A stretch of 64,000 nt of DNA from Hippasteria phrygiana (lineage: Eukaryota; Echinodermata; Asteroidea; Valvatida; Goniasteridae). The stretch covers positions 310,001 through 374,000 of the forward strand of contig JAZGUH010000724.1 in NCBI GenBank assembly GCA_037893225.1, given 5' to 3'. The notes below the pieces were generated by a model, which ran no database searches, was not told the DNA's origin, and saw nothing but the letters and a program-made list of their open reading frames with translations. Numbering within the stretch: position 1 is the stretch's first letter; each line of letters begins with the position of its first letter. The translations under genes were made by a program, and so were the position numbers. Below are positions 32,501-43,841 of the stretch, piece by piece.

Positions 32501-35500
32501 CGTTCCTTATCTTATTCAAAGATGTCATTTCATTGCAGATGCAATCCTTGAATGCTTCATTGCTTTTTCCAACGACATCCCGATCATTGGTTGTGGACTT
32601 TGTGGCTGTGTCATTAGGAGATGTGGGCTTTTTTTTGCTTTTTCTTCTTTCTGTACAAGCCTTGTTCCGTTTTTAACTTCTTCAATGCCTTCAGGGCTTT
32701 TACGTTCTTATGAGACTGTGTGCCCTTTACCTTTAAAGTGTTGTCGGGATATTCTTTCTCTTGATTCATCTCATCTTCAGCCTTTATGTCTGTGTTGTCC
32801 ATCGACTTACTGGAGATCATGATGTCGTCGGTGTTTTTCAAAGAGGGGTTCATCTGAAGAGAGTGTGCTTTGCCATCAAGGTTTTCGTCGACTTCTGGAG
32901 AGGTTGCATCCAAGTCGGTGGAAGTGGTTTGCATATTTGGCTTTTTCTTCCTGTGCAGGTCCTGCACCTTCTTGAATTTCTTCCATGCCTTCTTTGCTTT
33001 TCGTTTCATATGAGACTTTTTACTCTTTGCTTTGATGGCATGATCAAAAGAGTCTTTCTCGGTTTCTGCATCTTTGTGTTGGTACATCTGTATGTTTTTG
33101 CGGCCCTTCACTCCATCGCAGATTGAGTTTTCCTTGGGATCTGCCAATGATGGGGCCATATTACCAGCAGTCTCAACATCAGAGGGTGTAATATCTGATT
33201 TCTGAGATGTTGGCCGTGGTTTCTTTTTCGTCTTTCTGTATAAGCCTTGAACTTCTTCCATGACGTATTTGCTTTTCCTTTCTTGTTTGACTTGTTCCTC
33301 GTCTCTTTCTTCTCCCTTTCAAGTCTGTTCTCCATCTTTTGCAGTTTCTTTGCATCCTTGGTATTCTTCACTCCATCACAGATGGAGTTTTCTTTGAGAT
33401 CTGCCAATGGCGAGGCCATAGGTAGAGTGTCTTTTTCCATTGTCTCAACATCCATGGATGTCATCTCCGATTGTTGAGATGTTGGCCACTGTTTCTTTTT
33501 CTTCTTTCTGTAGACGCCCTGCCGAGTCTTGAATTTCCTACATGCTTTTGGTGTTTCATGTTTCTTATATAACTTTTTGGCCTTTGATTTACCGGCATCA
33601 TTGCAGGATTTCTTCTCTTCAGTCTGTCCATCTGCTATTTGCTTTTCTGTGTTATCCACTTCCTCGCTGGAGTTGTCAGTTTCTTCAACATCCTTCAGCG
33701 ATGCAGTCGTGTGAAGAAGTTCAATTTCACCATCAGACTTTATCGCAACCTCTGCTGGTGTCCTGGAGGATGTTGATGTGACACTGTCCATTTCATCTTT
33801 GTTCGTCTGTAAGAATTGAGCGGTCAAGAGAGAGACGCTGCTCGCCACTTCCTCTTCCGAGGAAATCTTTGACCTGGCTTTGGTCTTCTTCCTGGTATAG
33901 TCTCGTTTGTTTTGAGTTGTGATGGCTTGATTCCGCTGTCCGTCATCTGATGATGAGTCTTCCGGGTGGAATGTTGCACTTCCCAGTATGTCACCATCAT
34001 CATCATCATCATCATCACCATTTCTTGGTAGTGCTTTCTTTTTCTTGGGTCTTTCTTCTTTCCTGATACTCGTTGATTGGTTACTGGAACTTTTGATCTC
34101 AGTTGGCAAATCTTGAGGTTGAAATACATCAGTCCCATGCGAAGAACTTCCAGTCGTAGGCAAGGTGACTGGTTTACCAACTCTGATTCTACTGGTCTTC
34201 AATGTGACTTTAGTTGAACTCAAAGTTGAATTTGGACTACTCCTAGTCTTGCTAACTGTTGCCAAGTCATCCTCCGACAACTTTTCACTAGTTAATTCTG
34301 TAACGGGTTTTGAAGAATCCTTTTTATTTCTCCTGTTCTTTGTGGCAGATTGAGGAGAACTAGCGGCCACTGCATCATTTGATGATGATGTGAGACATCT
34401 CTCTTTTAGCTCCTTGTGTTTTCTGTTTACAGCCTTCCTTGCCAGAGAAAAGGTGACTGGCTCTGAGACAGATCTGATGGTTTTGGCACAAAGTTTTCCC
34501 TCTGTTGTTGAGAGATCACCATCACTTTCAGGTGAGCTGCCTGGTTGGGTGTGTGGTGGTGTAGACTCTCTTGTTCCCTTTACCGAGGGGGTACGTCTGG
34601 CTTCCAGCTCCTCTTTAGATTGAAGTACCTGAAATGGCTCGTTGATTGATTCGACATCCTCATTCTTTAATTGGTTATAAACAGGTTCCTTCGACGTCTT
34701 TACTCTGTGCTTGTGGCTATTTATTTTCTCTGTCATCTCAACCGGAGCACTGTAGTCCACGTGTCTGTCTACAGTTGGAGGAGTTGTTTCTGCAGGATTT
34801 GAGGGTTTCTTTGATCTGTTAACCCCCTTTCCTGCTTTCTTTACCCCTTGATTCCGTTCATCACTTCGTTTTGCCTTTTTCATCTCCACTTGGTCAGAAA
34901 ATGAATCATTTTCAGGAACGGTCAAACCCTGTACATCTTTAATCGAGCTCGAAGAGGTGCTACATAACTGCATCTTGGCTGTGCAATTATTCTCCGACAG
35001 AAGATCCTCATTGAGCTTGTCCTCATCTGATGACACTTTGACTTTATGCATCTTTTCAGTGAGCGAAAGGATTGATTCTGCTTCTTGTTTCGAACTGCAT
35101 CGTTTCTCCAGTTTGCCAGCTCCAGCTTTGCCGATTCTACGTTTTGCCTTTCTTTCAGTCATTGGAGAGCTGGTGGTCTGCAGTTCTTCAATATTATAAG
35201 AAACCTCCTCATTCACAGTTTTGAATTTGCTCTGTCTCCGTGGTGTCCTTTGATTTACCCTTTTCTTCAGTCCGACGGGTTGTTTATGCGATGAAACGCA
35301 AAAGTCCATATCGCACGAATCATCTTGGAATGCTGGCAAGGAATTCACATCACAGATCTTTCTGCTCGACGTAACCTGATATCTCTTCTTAACTCTCTGT
35401 CCTCCTGGGATATGTATGCTATTTTCCTCCACCAAGAGGGATTCTTGCTCAAACAAGGAGAGGTCACTGCCAGTGTAGGAATTGTCTCTTGACATCTGAA

Positions 35501-38500
35501 TCTGGGATTCCTCATTAATGCCTTCTGTCTGCAAAGACATTTCAACTTCACGGCGTTTCGGTCTTTTTCTACGCCTAGATGTGTCTTTAGTGACGAGGAG
35601 ACTGTCTGCAACGGAGCTGGCTAGATGTTGGTTTCTGTTTGAAGTAGCTTCTCCATTGCTACGTTGCATCTTCTTCTTGGTCTTTGCTACACTAACAACT
35701 TCTTCATCCTTGTGAGGTAGAAGTGCAGGTGGCGATTTTCTGCTCGGCGAGGAGGACGAGGAACTTGATTCCTCAGATGCAGATTTCTTGCCCTTGCACT
35801 TAATCTTGTTCCTTGTGGTATTTCGAGTTGGCCGAGGGCTGCTGGTGCCGGCCACTTCATCAGTCGCCGAGGTCTGCGGCAAGGCCCGATACTGAAGGCC
35901 ATACTCCTCAGAGAGACGACTGTGAGTAAGTCCCTGGCTGAGAAGTTTACTGATGCTGATGAGCATCTTATATTGTCTGCACATGCCGAGCTCTAGTCTC
36001 TCCAGCCATTGTCTGGTTGCTCTTGCAGACTCTGTGACGTTCTGCGCTAACTGCTGGACTGCATCCTGGTCACCAGTAGGACCGCTCTTTGCTGGTTTTA
36101 TAAAAAGATGGCTGCGGCTTGGAGGCAATAATTCCTGCTGGTGTGTCTTCCCGCTAACCCTGGAAGGAACCCTGTCCTTCCTTGGTGATGTCTTGTTGGC
36201 AAGAGCTTCCAATCTCCTCTCATCGGCTTTATCCCTGAGGATGAAACGCATCTTCATCTGGTGTTCTTGGATATCTCTCAAACGGAAACGGTTCTCACAT
36301 CGGCGTATAAACCGGGCCCGGGTAGGTGGATACTTCGGCCCATGAATTTCTACGACTTTGATGAGCTGACTCTTGTTCACTTTAGATTTCTCCTGAGCTG
36401 TAGTCTTGGATTTCGCTTTGACTTCCCACGGTATTTGTGGGAGAGGGCGCCACTGATCACGAGGTACAGGGATGTTGGGTATACGGTGCCGCCATGACAT
36501 ATTGCCCGCCTTTCTGCACGTCCTTCCAGTCTGGTGCTCTTTCGGTGGAGACTCTCCCCCATTGGAAGTTGGAGAAGCACTAGGAGATGACTTCTTCTTC
36601 CCGCGGTTTCTCCGTCTACGGGTATTCTTCTCGCCTCCTTCCTTTCCCTCCCTTTTCTGATCACTGCTCTCTTTCAGTAACTGATCTTCATCAATCTTCT
36701 CCTTGACGCTCTCGAGGGCCCTCTTTCCTCCTCTCTGTGGTTCCTCTCCTGTGACCTCTCTCTTGGGAGGCAGCTGACTGCCGTAGAGATACTTGTCCTG
36801 GTTGTCCTGGTACGTGTAACACGGTATCATCTTACGGAGCATGCGCCTCATGATTCCGACACGCCTCTCCGGCGTGATGCGAAAGTTGCTGAAGGTTCCC
36901 GGATGGTCGGGATCCTCCATAATGTCGGTGAAGGGAATCCGAATAGGGCGCTCTTCCTGTAGCCGACGTTGCCAATTCTTTGGCTCTGCAAAGTACCAAA
37001 TGAAACGAAACAAAAAGTGGTGAAAATTGAAGAAATCTGCGTAGATCCATTCCATATTAATATCTGGTTCTATTGCTCACTAAAATGTTTACCTAAACCT
37101 GAATGCAATTATGTATAATATACGTTGTCATATCACATATTATCACAGGCAACTATTATCCTGTCAACTTTTCAATTATTGTGAAGTAAATTTTTAATAT
37201 TAGTCGGAATGCTGTATTTGCAACATGCGCAGGCACACATTTTGACACTTCTGTAAATTTTATTTTTATATCATTATCCAGTTCTCTATCCTCCAATTTG
37301 CACGTTACTAATTATTGTTTACACCTTGGATAGGCTACCACTAGACCTTTTTGCTGTATGTTGGCTATCAGGTTATTGCAAAAAGATGTACCCATTACTG
37401 TGGTTCTACGCTGATCCAAGTTACCAGGACACCCAACACTTTTTTTTGAAGTTACACGATATCAGTTTTGAGGCTTTGCATGGTGGAATATCGATATCGT
37501 TTCGGTTTGCGGTAACACCATGTGTTTATCTCAACTAACGAGAGGTATGGGTTCTGAAAAGAACCTTATCGCACAACTCGTGTCTCAACCTTTGTTACGT
37601 GAGAAGGGTTCAAGGGAGAACCAATTTTCGTGCAACTCGTTTTTCTCTACTGTCGATAAGTGAGAAATATGATTCAGGGGAGAACCATGGGGACTTCACG
37701 GGTTAATATGGTTTAGGGAGAACCATGGGGACTTCACGGGTTGTTCTCAACGTTTCGATTAGCCTGCTCTAATCTTCCTCAGGATACAATGGCGAAAGGA
37801 AAATAATGAAACTGTACTTTAACCTAACGGCGCTTGCTTGTTATTGGGGAAGTATTATGATCAAGTTATTATTTTTTGAAATCAGGTTTCTTAAAATAAC
37901 AGGGGTAGTGATTATTTGAACGATTCAGTAGCCGGAAATACTAAAACAAGAAGGAATGTATGTTTTAGAAGCATACTTTCTAACTTCGAATCCCGCTCCT
38001 GCCAGTTTTCTTTGTTCACTTTGAAAATACAAAAATAAACTTTAGGAACAGGAATTGAAAAAAGAAATTTAAAAAATATATTAAAATATCGGGATCTCAC
38101 ATTATCGTACACCAACTTCATGTTCGGTAAAATCGAGAACTGATTACGGCAATCCTGCACACACAAGTTTTGTCGGGGGGGGGGGGGGGGGGGTAATTCC
38201 ATGTTAAGTTAGAATTTTCAAAGTAAACAAAGAAACTGGCAGGAGCGGGATGCATAATTTTTTTTCCTAGGAAGGTTAGGGGCAATTATCATAGATGGGC
38301 GTATCTAGACCGCTATTACACATGCATATTCATGATTAAGTTTATTTATATAATAAGCATCGCACGCATCATTCAGACAACTATAAGGTTGAAGTAAAAA
38401 TATTTGGTCGAGCTACTGTTGTGGCTATATTGGTAGAGCTTTGGATTACAGAGGCCTGGGTTCGAATCCTTTGTCCGATTTATATTTCTTTTTCTTGTAG

Positions 38501-39267
38501 GCCTACTAATTGTGGTGTGGAGGATTTTATTTCAAGGGAAAACAAGTCTGAGAACCTGTCTCACAGCCAAGTACAACGCCCATTTATGATAATTGCCCCT
38601 AACTTTCCTAGGAAAAAACAATCACGCGAGCGGGATTCGAACCTGCGACCTCCGGATTACCGTACCGGCGCTCTACCAACTGAGCTATCTTGCCCTATGT
38701 TGGCGGTCTCCCAAATTGTCAGTATCTTTGTTCGGGTTAGAATTGTTAGAAAAGTTAGAAATGAAGACACCGTGTTCCCCACACAATATTTCTATAAATA
38801 ATTAATAATCCTGTAAATGACGGCAAGATATGGTATCAAACTACAAAACGGAAGAGGTATACTGGCGGGGGGGGGGGGGGGGGGGGGGGGGGTGGAGACA
38901 TATCACCAGGAAGCCGAAAGGTGCCTCATGGTTTCCAACAAGAAACATTATTATTTGTATTTCAGAAACGATCAAGCAGCAGATGATGAGTCGCTGTCAA
39001 CCAACATACATTTTATCCTTGTAATAAGAAAATAGAATAGTTATGACCGTCTAAAGTATCATATTTTTATATAAGTTCATTCTTCCCTCGAATGCGCTAT
39101 GGTGTCAAATTAAAGTTGCAATCATAAGCAAATAGAAACGACATTGATCTAGATCTTCAGAAAAGGAGTTTGGTATAAAGTGAAAATCAAATGGCGAAAA
39201 GAATTGTCATTTTTATAAAAAAAATATAATCGACTTAAAGAAGTTCAAACTTACCACGATCAGACAT
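29514..39267 (-). CDS. Large lysine/serine-rich protein of unknown function, frame broken twice
   Basis: Exon 1 is 39267-39255 (MSDR plus one base; donor GTAAG). Exon 2 runs from 36985 to 31933 and exon 3 from 31719 to the stop at 29514. Introns join in phase 1 and phase 2. I do not recognise the family. Residues 5-110 are the most conserved-looking part (PIRIPFTDIMED, then RRVGIMRRMLRKM). A long disordered, Lys/Ser-rich middle follows, with Ser runs and a poly-Asp run at 33994-34018. Then come five modules of the form WKKFKKxQGLYRKKKKK, and at the C-terminus three or four repeats with KRWDPxAAK and PESTTPRWLKTDFKPD. Two indels break the frame, near 33246 and at 32629-32636. Read literally, translation stops at 33108 after about 1,296 aa; with the frame continuous, the protein would be about 2,420 aa. 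The basic composition suggests a nuclear or nucleic-acid-binding protein, but this is inference. Confidence 0.7.
31720..31932 (-). other. Intron 2 of the large minus-strand gene
   Basis: 213 bp, with GTAAGA after CACAA and a TTTACAG acceptor. It is phase 2, and joining gives THKQEEAK without a break. Confidence 0.75.
32629..32636 (-). other. Frameshift site 2 in the large minus-strand gene (A8 run)
   Basis: On the coding strand, CAAAAAAAAGCCC holds eight A. With seven A, the reading goes KKKKQKKPTSPND, matching the module consensus, and joins the next long open frame. With eight it ends at HIS-stop. The +1 here restores the frame lost at site 1. Confidence 0.7.
33246..33251 (-). other. Frameshift site 1 in the large minus-strand gene (10-bp loss)
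   Basis: The repeat module here reads TSWKKFK in one frame and continues as VQGLYRKTKKKPRPTSQ in the frame one base back. Sister modules have WKKFKKVQ at this point, which needs ten more bases. The junction lies on TTCAAG, and the sister sequence predicts TTCAAG twice ten bases apart, so slippage between short direct repeats explains the loss. Confidence 0.7.
37520..37790 (-). repeat. Repeat with hammerhead-like core, copy 1
   Basis: On the minus strand, 37782-37751 reads CTGAGGAA, then GATTA-loop-TAATC, then GAAACGTTGAG. This resembles the CUGANGA / stem II / GAAA core of a hammerhead ribozyme. The downstream part, TTTTCAGAACC to CCGCAAACC, is shared with copy 2 at 45731. The cleavage site and stems I and III are not convincingly visible. 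Confidence 0.45.
38258..38619. mobile_element. MITE with CCTAGGAAAGTTAGGGGCAA ends and a tRNA-like segment
   Basis: Inverted ends of about 40 bp (TTTTTCCTAGGAAGGTTAGG and the complement of CGCCCATTTATGATAATTGC). Inside, 38411-38470 carries GTGGCTATATTGGTAGAGC and GGGTTCGAATCC, i.e. A- and B-box-like elements of a tRNA. It has inserted into a copy of the foldback repeat whose halves lie on either side (38216-38257 and 38620-38760). Confidence 0.65.
38627..38697 (-). repeat. tRNA-like sequence within a repeat
   Basis: On the minus strand: GATAGCTCAGTTGGTAGAGC as D-arm/A box and GCAGGTTCGAATCCCGCTC as T-arm/B box. It has the look of a tRNA, but the anticodon arm is poor and the same sequence recurs in foldback elements, so this is repeat-borne and not a working tRNA gene. 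Confidence 0.6.
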
Positions 39268-39449
39268 CTTGATGATCGGTGATGAACACTTGCTGATCAA
39301 TTCCGGTCTTTGCTGCTTTCAGCAAAGAGGTTCCCCAAGTCTGCACTTCTGGCTATCGAAGTAGATATTGGGCTTTTGCAAGAAGCCTTGGTCGGTTCTT
39401 GCAAGATGGTTGAATCGGAGGGCTTGAGGATCGATACGAGAGACAGGGA

Positions 39450-39740
39450 ATGGAGATTCTCTATCCGTGGTTCGGTCGCTGGGTCCCTGAAGAAGACACT
39501 CCGATGTGGGAGGAGGGGAAGATTCTCAAGACAGATCTTGATCTTCTTGAGAACGTGTTCGCAGGAAATTCTGCAGGATATCACCAGACCTCGGTGGAGG
39601 CTACTGGTGAAGAGTTCAAGTTGGACTTTCTGGACTCACCAAACAAAGTGGTGTTGTGGGAAACTGCCCAAACGAAGCTCGTTCGCAACTTTGGGCTCAA
39701 CTCGGCAGAAGTGCTCGGTCAACCGTCCGGCACTTTGTGA
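39450..39740 (+). CDS. Possible small protein, head-to-head with the large gene
   Basis: A 96-codon frame starting MEILYPWFGRWVPEEDTPMW, with an acidic, balanced composition (EEFKLDFLDSPNKVVLWET) and mixed codon use that looks more like coding sequence than the AT-rich surroundings. A stop lies 12 codons upstream. It starts 183 bp from the first codon of the minus-strand gene, so the two could share a promoter. It overlaps frames on both strands, and I recognise no family. It could be 5' untranslated sequence of the other gene. Confidence 0.3.
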   Translation: MEILYPWFGRWVPEEDTPMWEEGKILKTDLDLLENVFAGNSAGYHQTSVEATGEEFKLDFLDSPNKVVLWETAQTKLVRNFGLNSAEVLGQPSGTL

Positions 39741-41294
39741 TGTTATATCTCTGCTCGTCAGTTCAGCAACTGAAGTCGGTCGATGATGAAAGATTTCGAT
39801 GAAATCGCAAAAGAATCGCAGCGTAAAATGCTTGAAAAAGCTTCACAAACAAGAACTTGCTTGTAACGCCAAGATAACAAAAACGGTTCTGACGAAAATG
39901 TAAACACATTGCAGATTTGTTGCTTCGATTTCATTGTTTCGTCAATATGAGCATGCGCATCCCCAACAATCCCGCTGATTTGTTTCTAAGGAAATACGTG
40001 TAGTCAAATATTGTTTTGCAAAGTGGCGCAAGTGCAGTGTGGTACGCGTACAGTTTGGCTTTTGTGACGGGCGCCGGCCGTTTATTATCAAGCAGAAATG
40101 CATAGCAACGCGTTTCCACGTTTTGCCGCTGACGTCATAATCCGTAGCCTTCTATAATTTTGACAGTGCTATTTGTATGCTCCTCTGAGTTGAGTTAAAT
40201 ACAAAACTTGATTATAGGCAGTATTCAAACTGTCACTTTCTAATAGGATCATCCATCAGTGAGCCGCAGCCTATACATGATCCTTAATACTTGGTAGACA
40301 TTGTATAATCTTGTGGCTCGGATTGCATATTTTCCGTAATCCATTCAGTTAGAAAATATCTGTTCCCATGTAAAGTTTACCTGTTATAGGCACTGTATTG
40401 GCAAATGGCAAGCGCATTGGAGACGTGAACTATAGCGCAGAGCCAACTAATTATAACCGATTCCCCTTTTCCATCAAGGCACCGCACTACCTGATAATAC
40501 AGAGCATTTCTTTTCCCTAAAACGATTTCCTTCGGTAATCCATGTCTTTAACTTCTCAAAAACAGTGCGTTTTCTGTACAGACTGTACCCCCGCTGCGAA
40601 ATGGGGATATTTTTTTTGGGTAAATTGAAAGCGAGACCACTTCACAACCTTTCCCCCTATACCCCCCATATAAAATAATAATTTTTATTGATGAAAACAA
40701 ACTTAGGCCTACATAATTTGTTTTCAGAAAAACGAAATGTAATTTTGCTTAACCCCACCTAAAACCGGGGTACACCCATATGCTACCATGAGCACTCTTT
40801 TTGCGGACGAGCTGGGCCGCGCATGGCATGCAGTGGGAGTTATTAAATGAAACGTTTTATAATGTAGCATCTGACAACGAGCTGCCAACGCGGTTGCAGG
40901 CGGTCTTCACGCTTTGTGTGATTCAACATATACATACATTTTTGTAAAAGTTTGAGGTCAATCCGTCTTCTGAGTCACAAAAAAATTGTAAAAACAGTTC
41001 TGAGTGATTTTTTTGCACATTCATATGGGTTTATTTCGATTGTTGAAAACGAAATAAGTCACGTTCCTAAAGGTTCTCAGATACAATGTTTTAGAAAATT
41101 ACAACATTTAATATGGAAATAAATCTCAGTGGGATTGGTACTGGTATCATCTTTATAAACAGTAAGTTTTTAGATTGAAACTAATCAGATTGAATCAGTT
41201 TGTTTTTGGATCATTACCAAAGCTTTTATCATACCTTGAATATAATTTAATTCAAGCACACGTATTGGATTTTGGGGGTATGGTTTGCTTTTAG

Positions 41295-41418
41295 TTTAAT
41301 TTAATTTAATTTAATTTAATTTAATTTAATTTAATTTAATTTAATTTAATTTAATTTAATTTAATTTAATTTAATTTAATTTAATTTAATTTAATTTAAT
41401 TTAATTTAATTTAATTTA
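41295..41418. repeat. (TTTAA)n microsatellite
   Basis: About 25 uninterrupted 5-bp units. Lies between the large minus-strand gene and the arylsulfatase gene. Confidence 0.95.
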
Positions 41419-42006
41419 TTATTTTGGATAAGTGACACAATTTTTGGGGTGACTTCCCTCGTTCAATTCCCCCGTCGGCCTTTTCTTTGAAGTTCCTTTT
41501 ATTTCACGCTTCTCATTTCGCATAATGCGTGTCAATAGAGGGCGCTGCGGTGACCGCGTGATGTCCGGGAACTCTGAAACTCTGAATAGAAGTTGGTGAA
41601 AAATTACACTCCAGTACAGGAGAGGAGGAGGAGGAGGAGGCATCAAACGGAAGGATTTTCTAGGCATTTGGCCCATCATAGAGGTAGGAAACAATGGGGG
41701 CAGTTTTGTTGTCTGTTGTGTTGTATGTTTTCTGCCTGCACCCGTCAACTTGCGGTGCTTGTTTGTTGTGCTGCCTTATATTTGTTTAAGTTATACTTTT
41801 ATAGTAAGTTAATTATACCATGGAGGTTTCCTACCTCCATGGTTATACTAACTTAGTGTTTTCTTCCTCCATGTTTATACTTAACGTTATAGTATACCGG
41901 GGCGGTACGGGTGAAAATATTAAATGGGGGCGGGGGGGGGGGGGGATATGGGTGATGGGAGGGTGGGGGGCAGGTATACTTTGACCCTACGTATCGCCTT
42001 TTTTAA

Positions 42007-42128
42007 CATTGGGACTAGCTTGAGAAATCCAGCTCTAGGCTCATCGCCGTTTTAAACGGCGAATCTCAGACTCAGTCACATGTCATGAGCCTATAGACTC
42101 AGCTGGATTTCTCAAGCTACATTGGGAC
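42007..42128. mobile_element. 104-bp MITE with perfect 9-bp target duplication
   Basis: The element spans 42016-42119, from TAGCTTGAGAAATCCAGCT to AGCTGGATTTCTCAAGCTA. It is flanked by CATTGGGAC at 42007-42015 and 42120-42128. The intact duplication suggests a recent insertion. Nine-base duplications fit Mutator-like elements. Confidence 0.85.
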
Positions 42129-42325
42129 ATGATCTTGCGATAGTACTACTACTAGTACTACTAGCCTTTTTAAGGGTGAAATCTGATGTTTTTGTTGGGT
42201 AAAGTAGACACCTGCCTTGGACCCTACTAAAAACAATAATAGGCCTAACAGTAACAGTTAATGACCAAATCATGTGTCATGACATGGCAATGTTAAAAAA
42301 AGGGCCATAAGTTATAGACCTTATC

Positions 42326-42456
42326 ATACCGCCTGGCTGAGTCTGCGCAATGGTCACAAAAGACACAAGGGATTGTGGGAAGGAAAAACTAGCAATGTTT
42401 GCTCCTTTTTCCTTCCCACAATCCCTTGTGATTTTGTGGACTCAGTCAGGCGGTAT
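42326..42456. mobile_element. Hairpin MITE with ATACCGCCTGGCTGAGTC ends
   Basis: The outer arms ATACCGCCTGGCTGAGTC and GACTCAGTCAGGCGGTAT enclose inner arms CACAAGGGATTGTGGGAAGG and its complement. It forms an almost complete hairpin of 131 bp. Confidence 0.7.
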
Positions 42457-43237
42457 TTACAATAATGTCTATTATATAAGTAGGGTCCAAGTTTTTTGGA
42501 CTGGGAGGGGGGCGTATTGGTTTCACACGTGTGGACTAGATACATGTACTGTATACGTTTGAGGACAAGAGAAAAAAGAAAATGCAAAGGAATCTTTCTT
42601 GTCCTTGGGAGTCGGTCTTTTGTTAAAATCGGTCCTCGCAAGTAAAAATACGTGCTTAGTCGATGGGGTTGGGTTATATTAAAGGAACAATAGTAGGCAG
42701 ATTCACGTGAACCGGCGTTGGCGGCGCTATTTGCTGTACCCAATCTTCTGTCAGCACTGTGACCGGCTTATAATGTGTTTTTATTTAGTTTTTGATCATT
42801 TATTGGCAAATAATTGGTGTTTGTTAATTGTTACTATTTTAAATGACTCCTACAATTATATTTATATTGATAACAAATTGATATGAAATAAATGAGGCTC
42901 ACATTTTCAATTAAAAAATGTAGCAATTGGCAATATGGTCACAACTTTTTAACTAAAATTGGCCTCCAAAATGACCCAAAATGTTAATCAACAAAAATCC
43001 ATAACTTTGCACAGGGTTAACCTTTCATGACCATTGACCCCTCATTTTATTTCTAATTTTTTACTCTTTCCAGTGATATAATATTTAAGAGGATTGAAGC
43101 AACTTGAAATTTTCCTGAATCTGCCTAACAATAGGAAACACAAAGCATTGTCCTCAGTAGTATAGGAAAACACGACTGTGTGCACTTGCTGTGTTATACC
43201 TTCAGTCACGGGTAAAACCGTTGGAAAAGAGTTCACT

Positions 43238-43384
43238 TTAACCCTCCCTCTCTCAAAGCCAAAATGGAGCCAACTACCCTACCAAAACCTATCAAGTGAT
43301 GGGTTGAAACACACACAAGCTGTGAGAGTTGGTGGGTGGATTTTTTGATAGGCTGTGATAGTTATAACCATATAGGAGGGTTAA
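43238..43384. mobile_element. TTAACCCTCC-ended MITE, copy 1
   Basis: Ends TTAACCCTCCCTCTCT and AGGAGGGTTAA with TTAA borders. The inside includes AAAATGGAGCCAACTACCCT, shared with 61577-62124. Confidence 0.7.
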
Positions 43385-43841
43385 TAACTGCTAGGGCCAC
43401 TGCTCGGTTTGCTTGGCAGGGAGGGTGACTGGGTTGAGTTGGGTCCAAATTATGATGGTATTGCCTTGGGTTGGGAATTTGCCGGGCTTGATGCCGACAC
43501 ATATAAACAGCGACAGTTGACTTGTCTCCACGGTCAAAGTAAACTTGTCTTAACAAAGACTGGGAAAATGGTTCAGTTGACTCACGGTTGAGTTGTCTCA
43601 GGTCAAGTTTGTCAACGGTGCCAATGTCACCATCAAAAATAGTCAACATGTTCTTTTTTGTGAAATTATTTTTACAAAAACTCAAAATTGATTCCACCAT
43701 GATTTGTCACATACATGACTTGACGTGATGATTACTCAAAAACTTTCCCTGGGGAACATTTCTTATTATGCTTCAGAGGCTCACAAATGCACTTGTTTAG
43801 CTTGCTCTGAACTTATTCTTCTCTTTCAACTCGACCTAGCG

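Larger units (their letters stand above)
36986..39254 (-). other. Intron 1 of the large minus-strand gene, repeat-filled
   Basis: The donor is GTAAGT after MSDR and the acceptor is TTTGCAG before AGCCAAAG. It carries a repeat with a hammerhead-like core, a MITE with a tRNA-like segment, foldback-element ends and two G runs (38166-38191 and about 38868-38893). Confidence 0.75.

Noticed and set aside
33108..33261. Programmed -1 ribosomal frameshift at site 1
   Set aside because: No slippery heptamer at the junction; a ten-base loss predicted by sister modules explains the shift better.
38411..38470. Candidate tRNA gene
   Set aside because: A and B boxes are visible, but no clean cloverleaf or acceptor pairing, and it lies inside a MITE with inverted ends.
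38627..38697. Candidate minus-strand tRNA gene
   Set aside because: The same sequence recurs in the arms of the element at 53951-54259; the anticodon stem is poor, so it is repeat-derived.
39297..39584. 95-codon minus-strand frame just upstream of the large gene's start
   Set aside because: It ends in a stop 30 bases before the MSDR start codon and overlaps the more protein-like plus-strand frame; it is likely 5' untranslated sequence.
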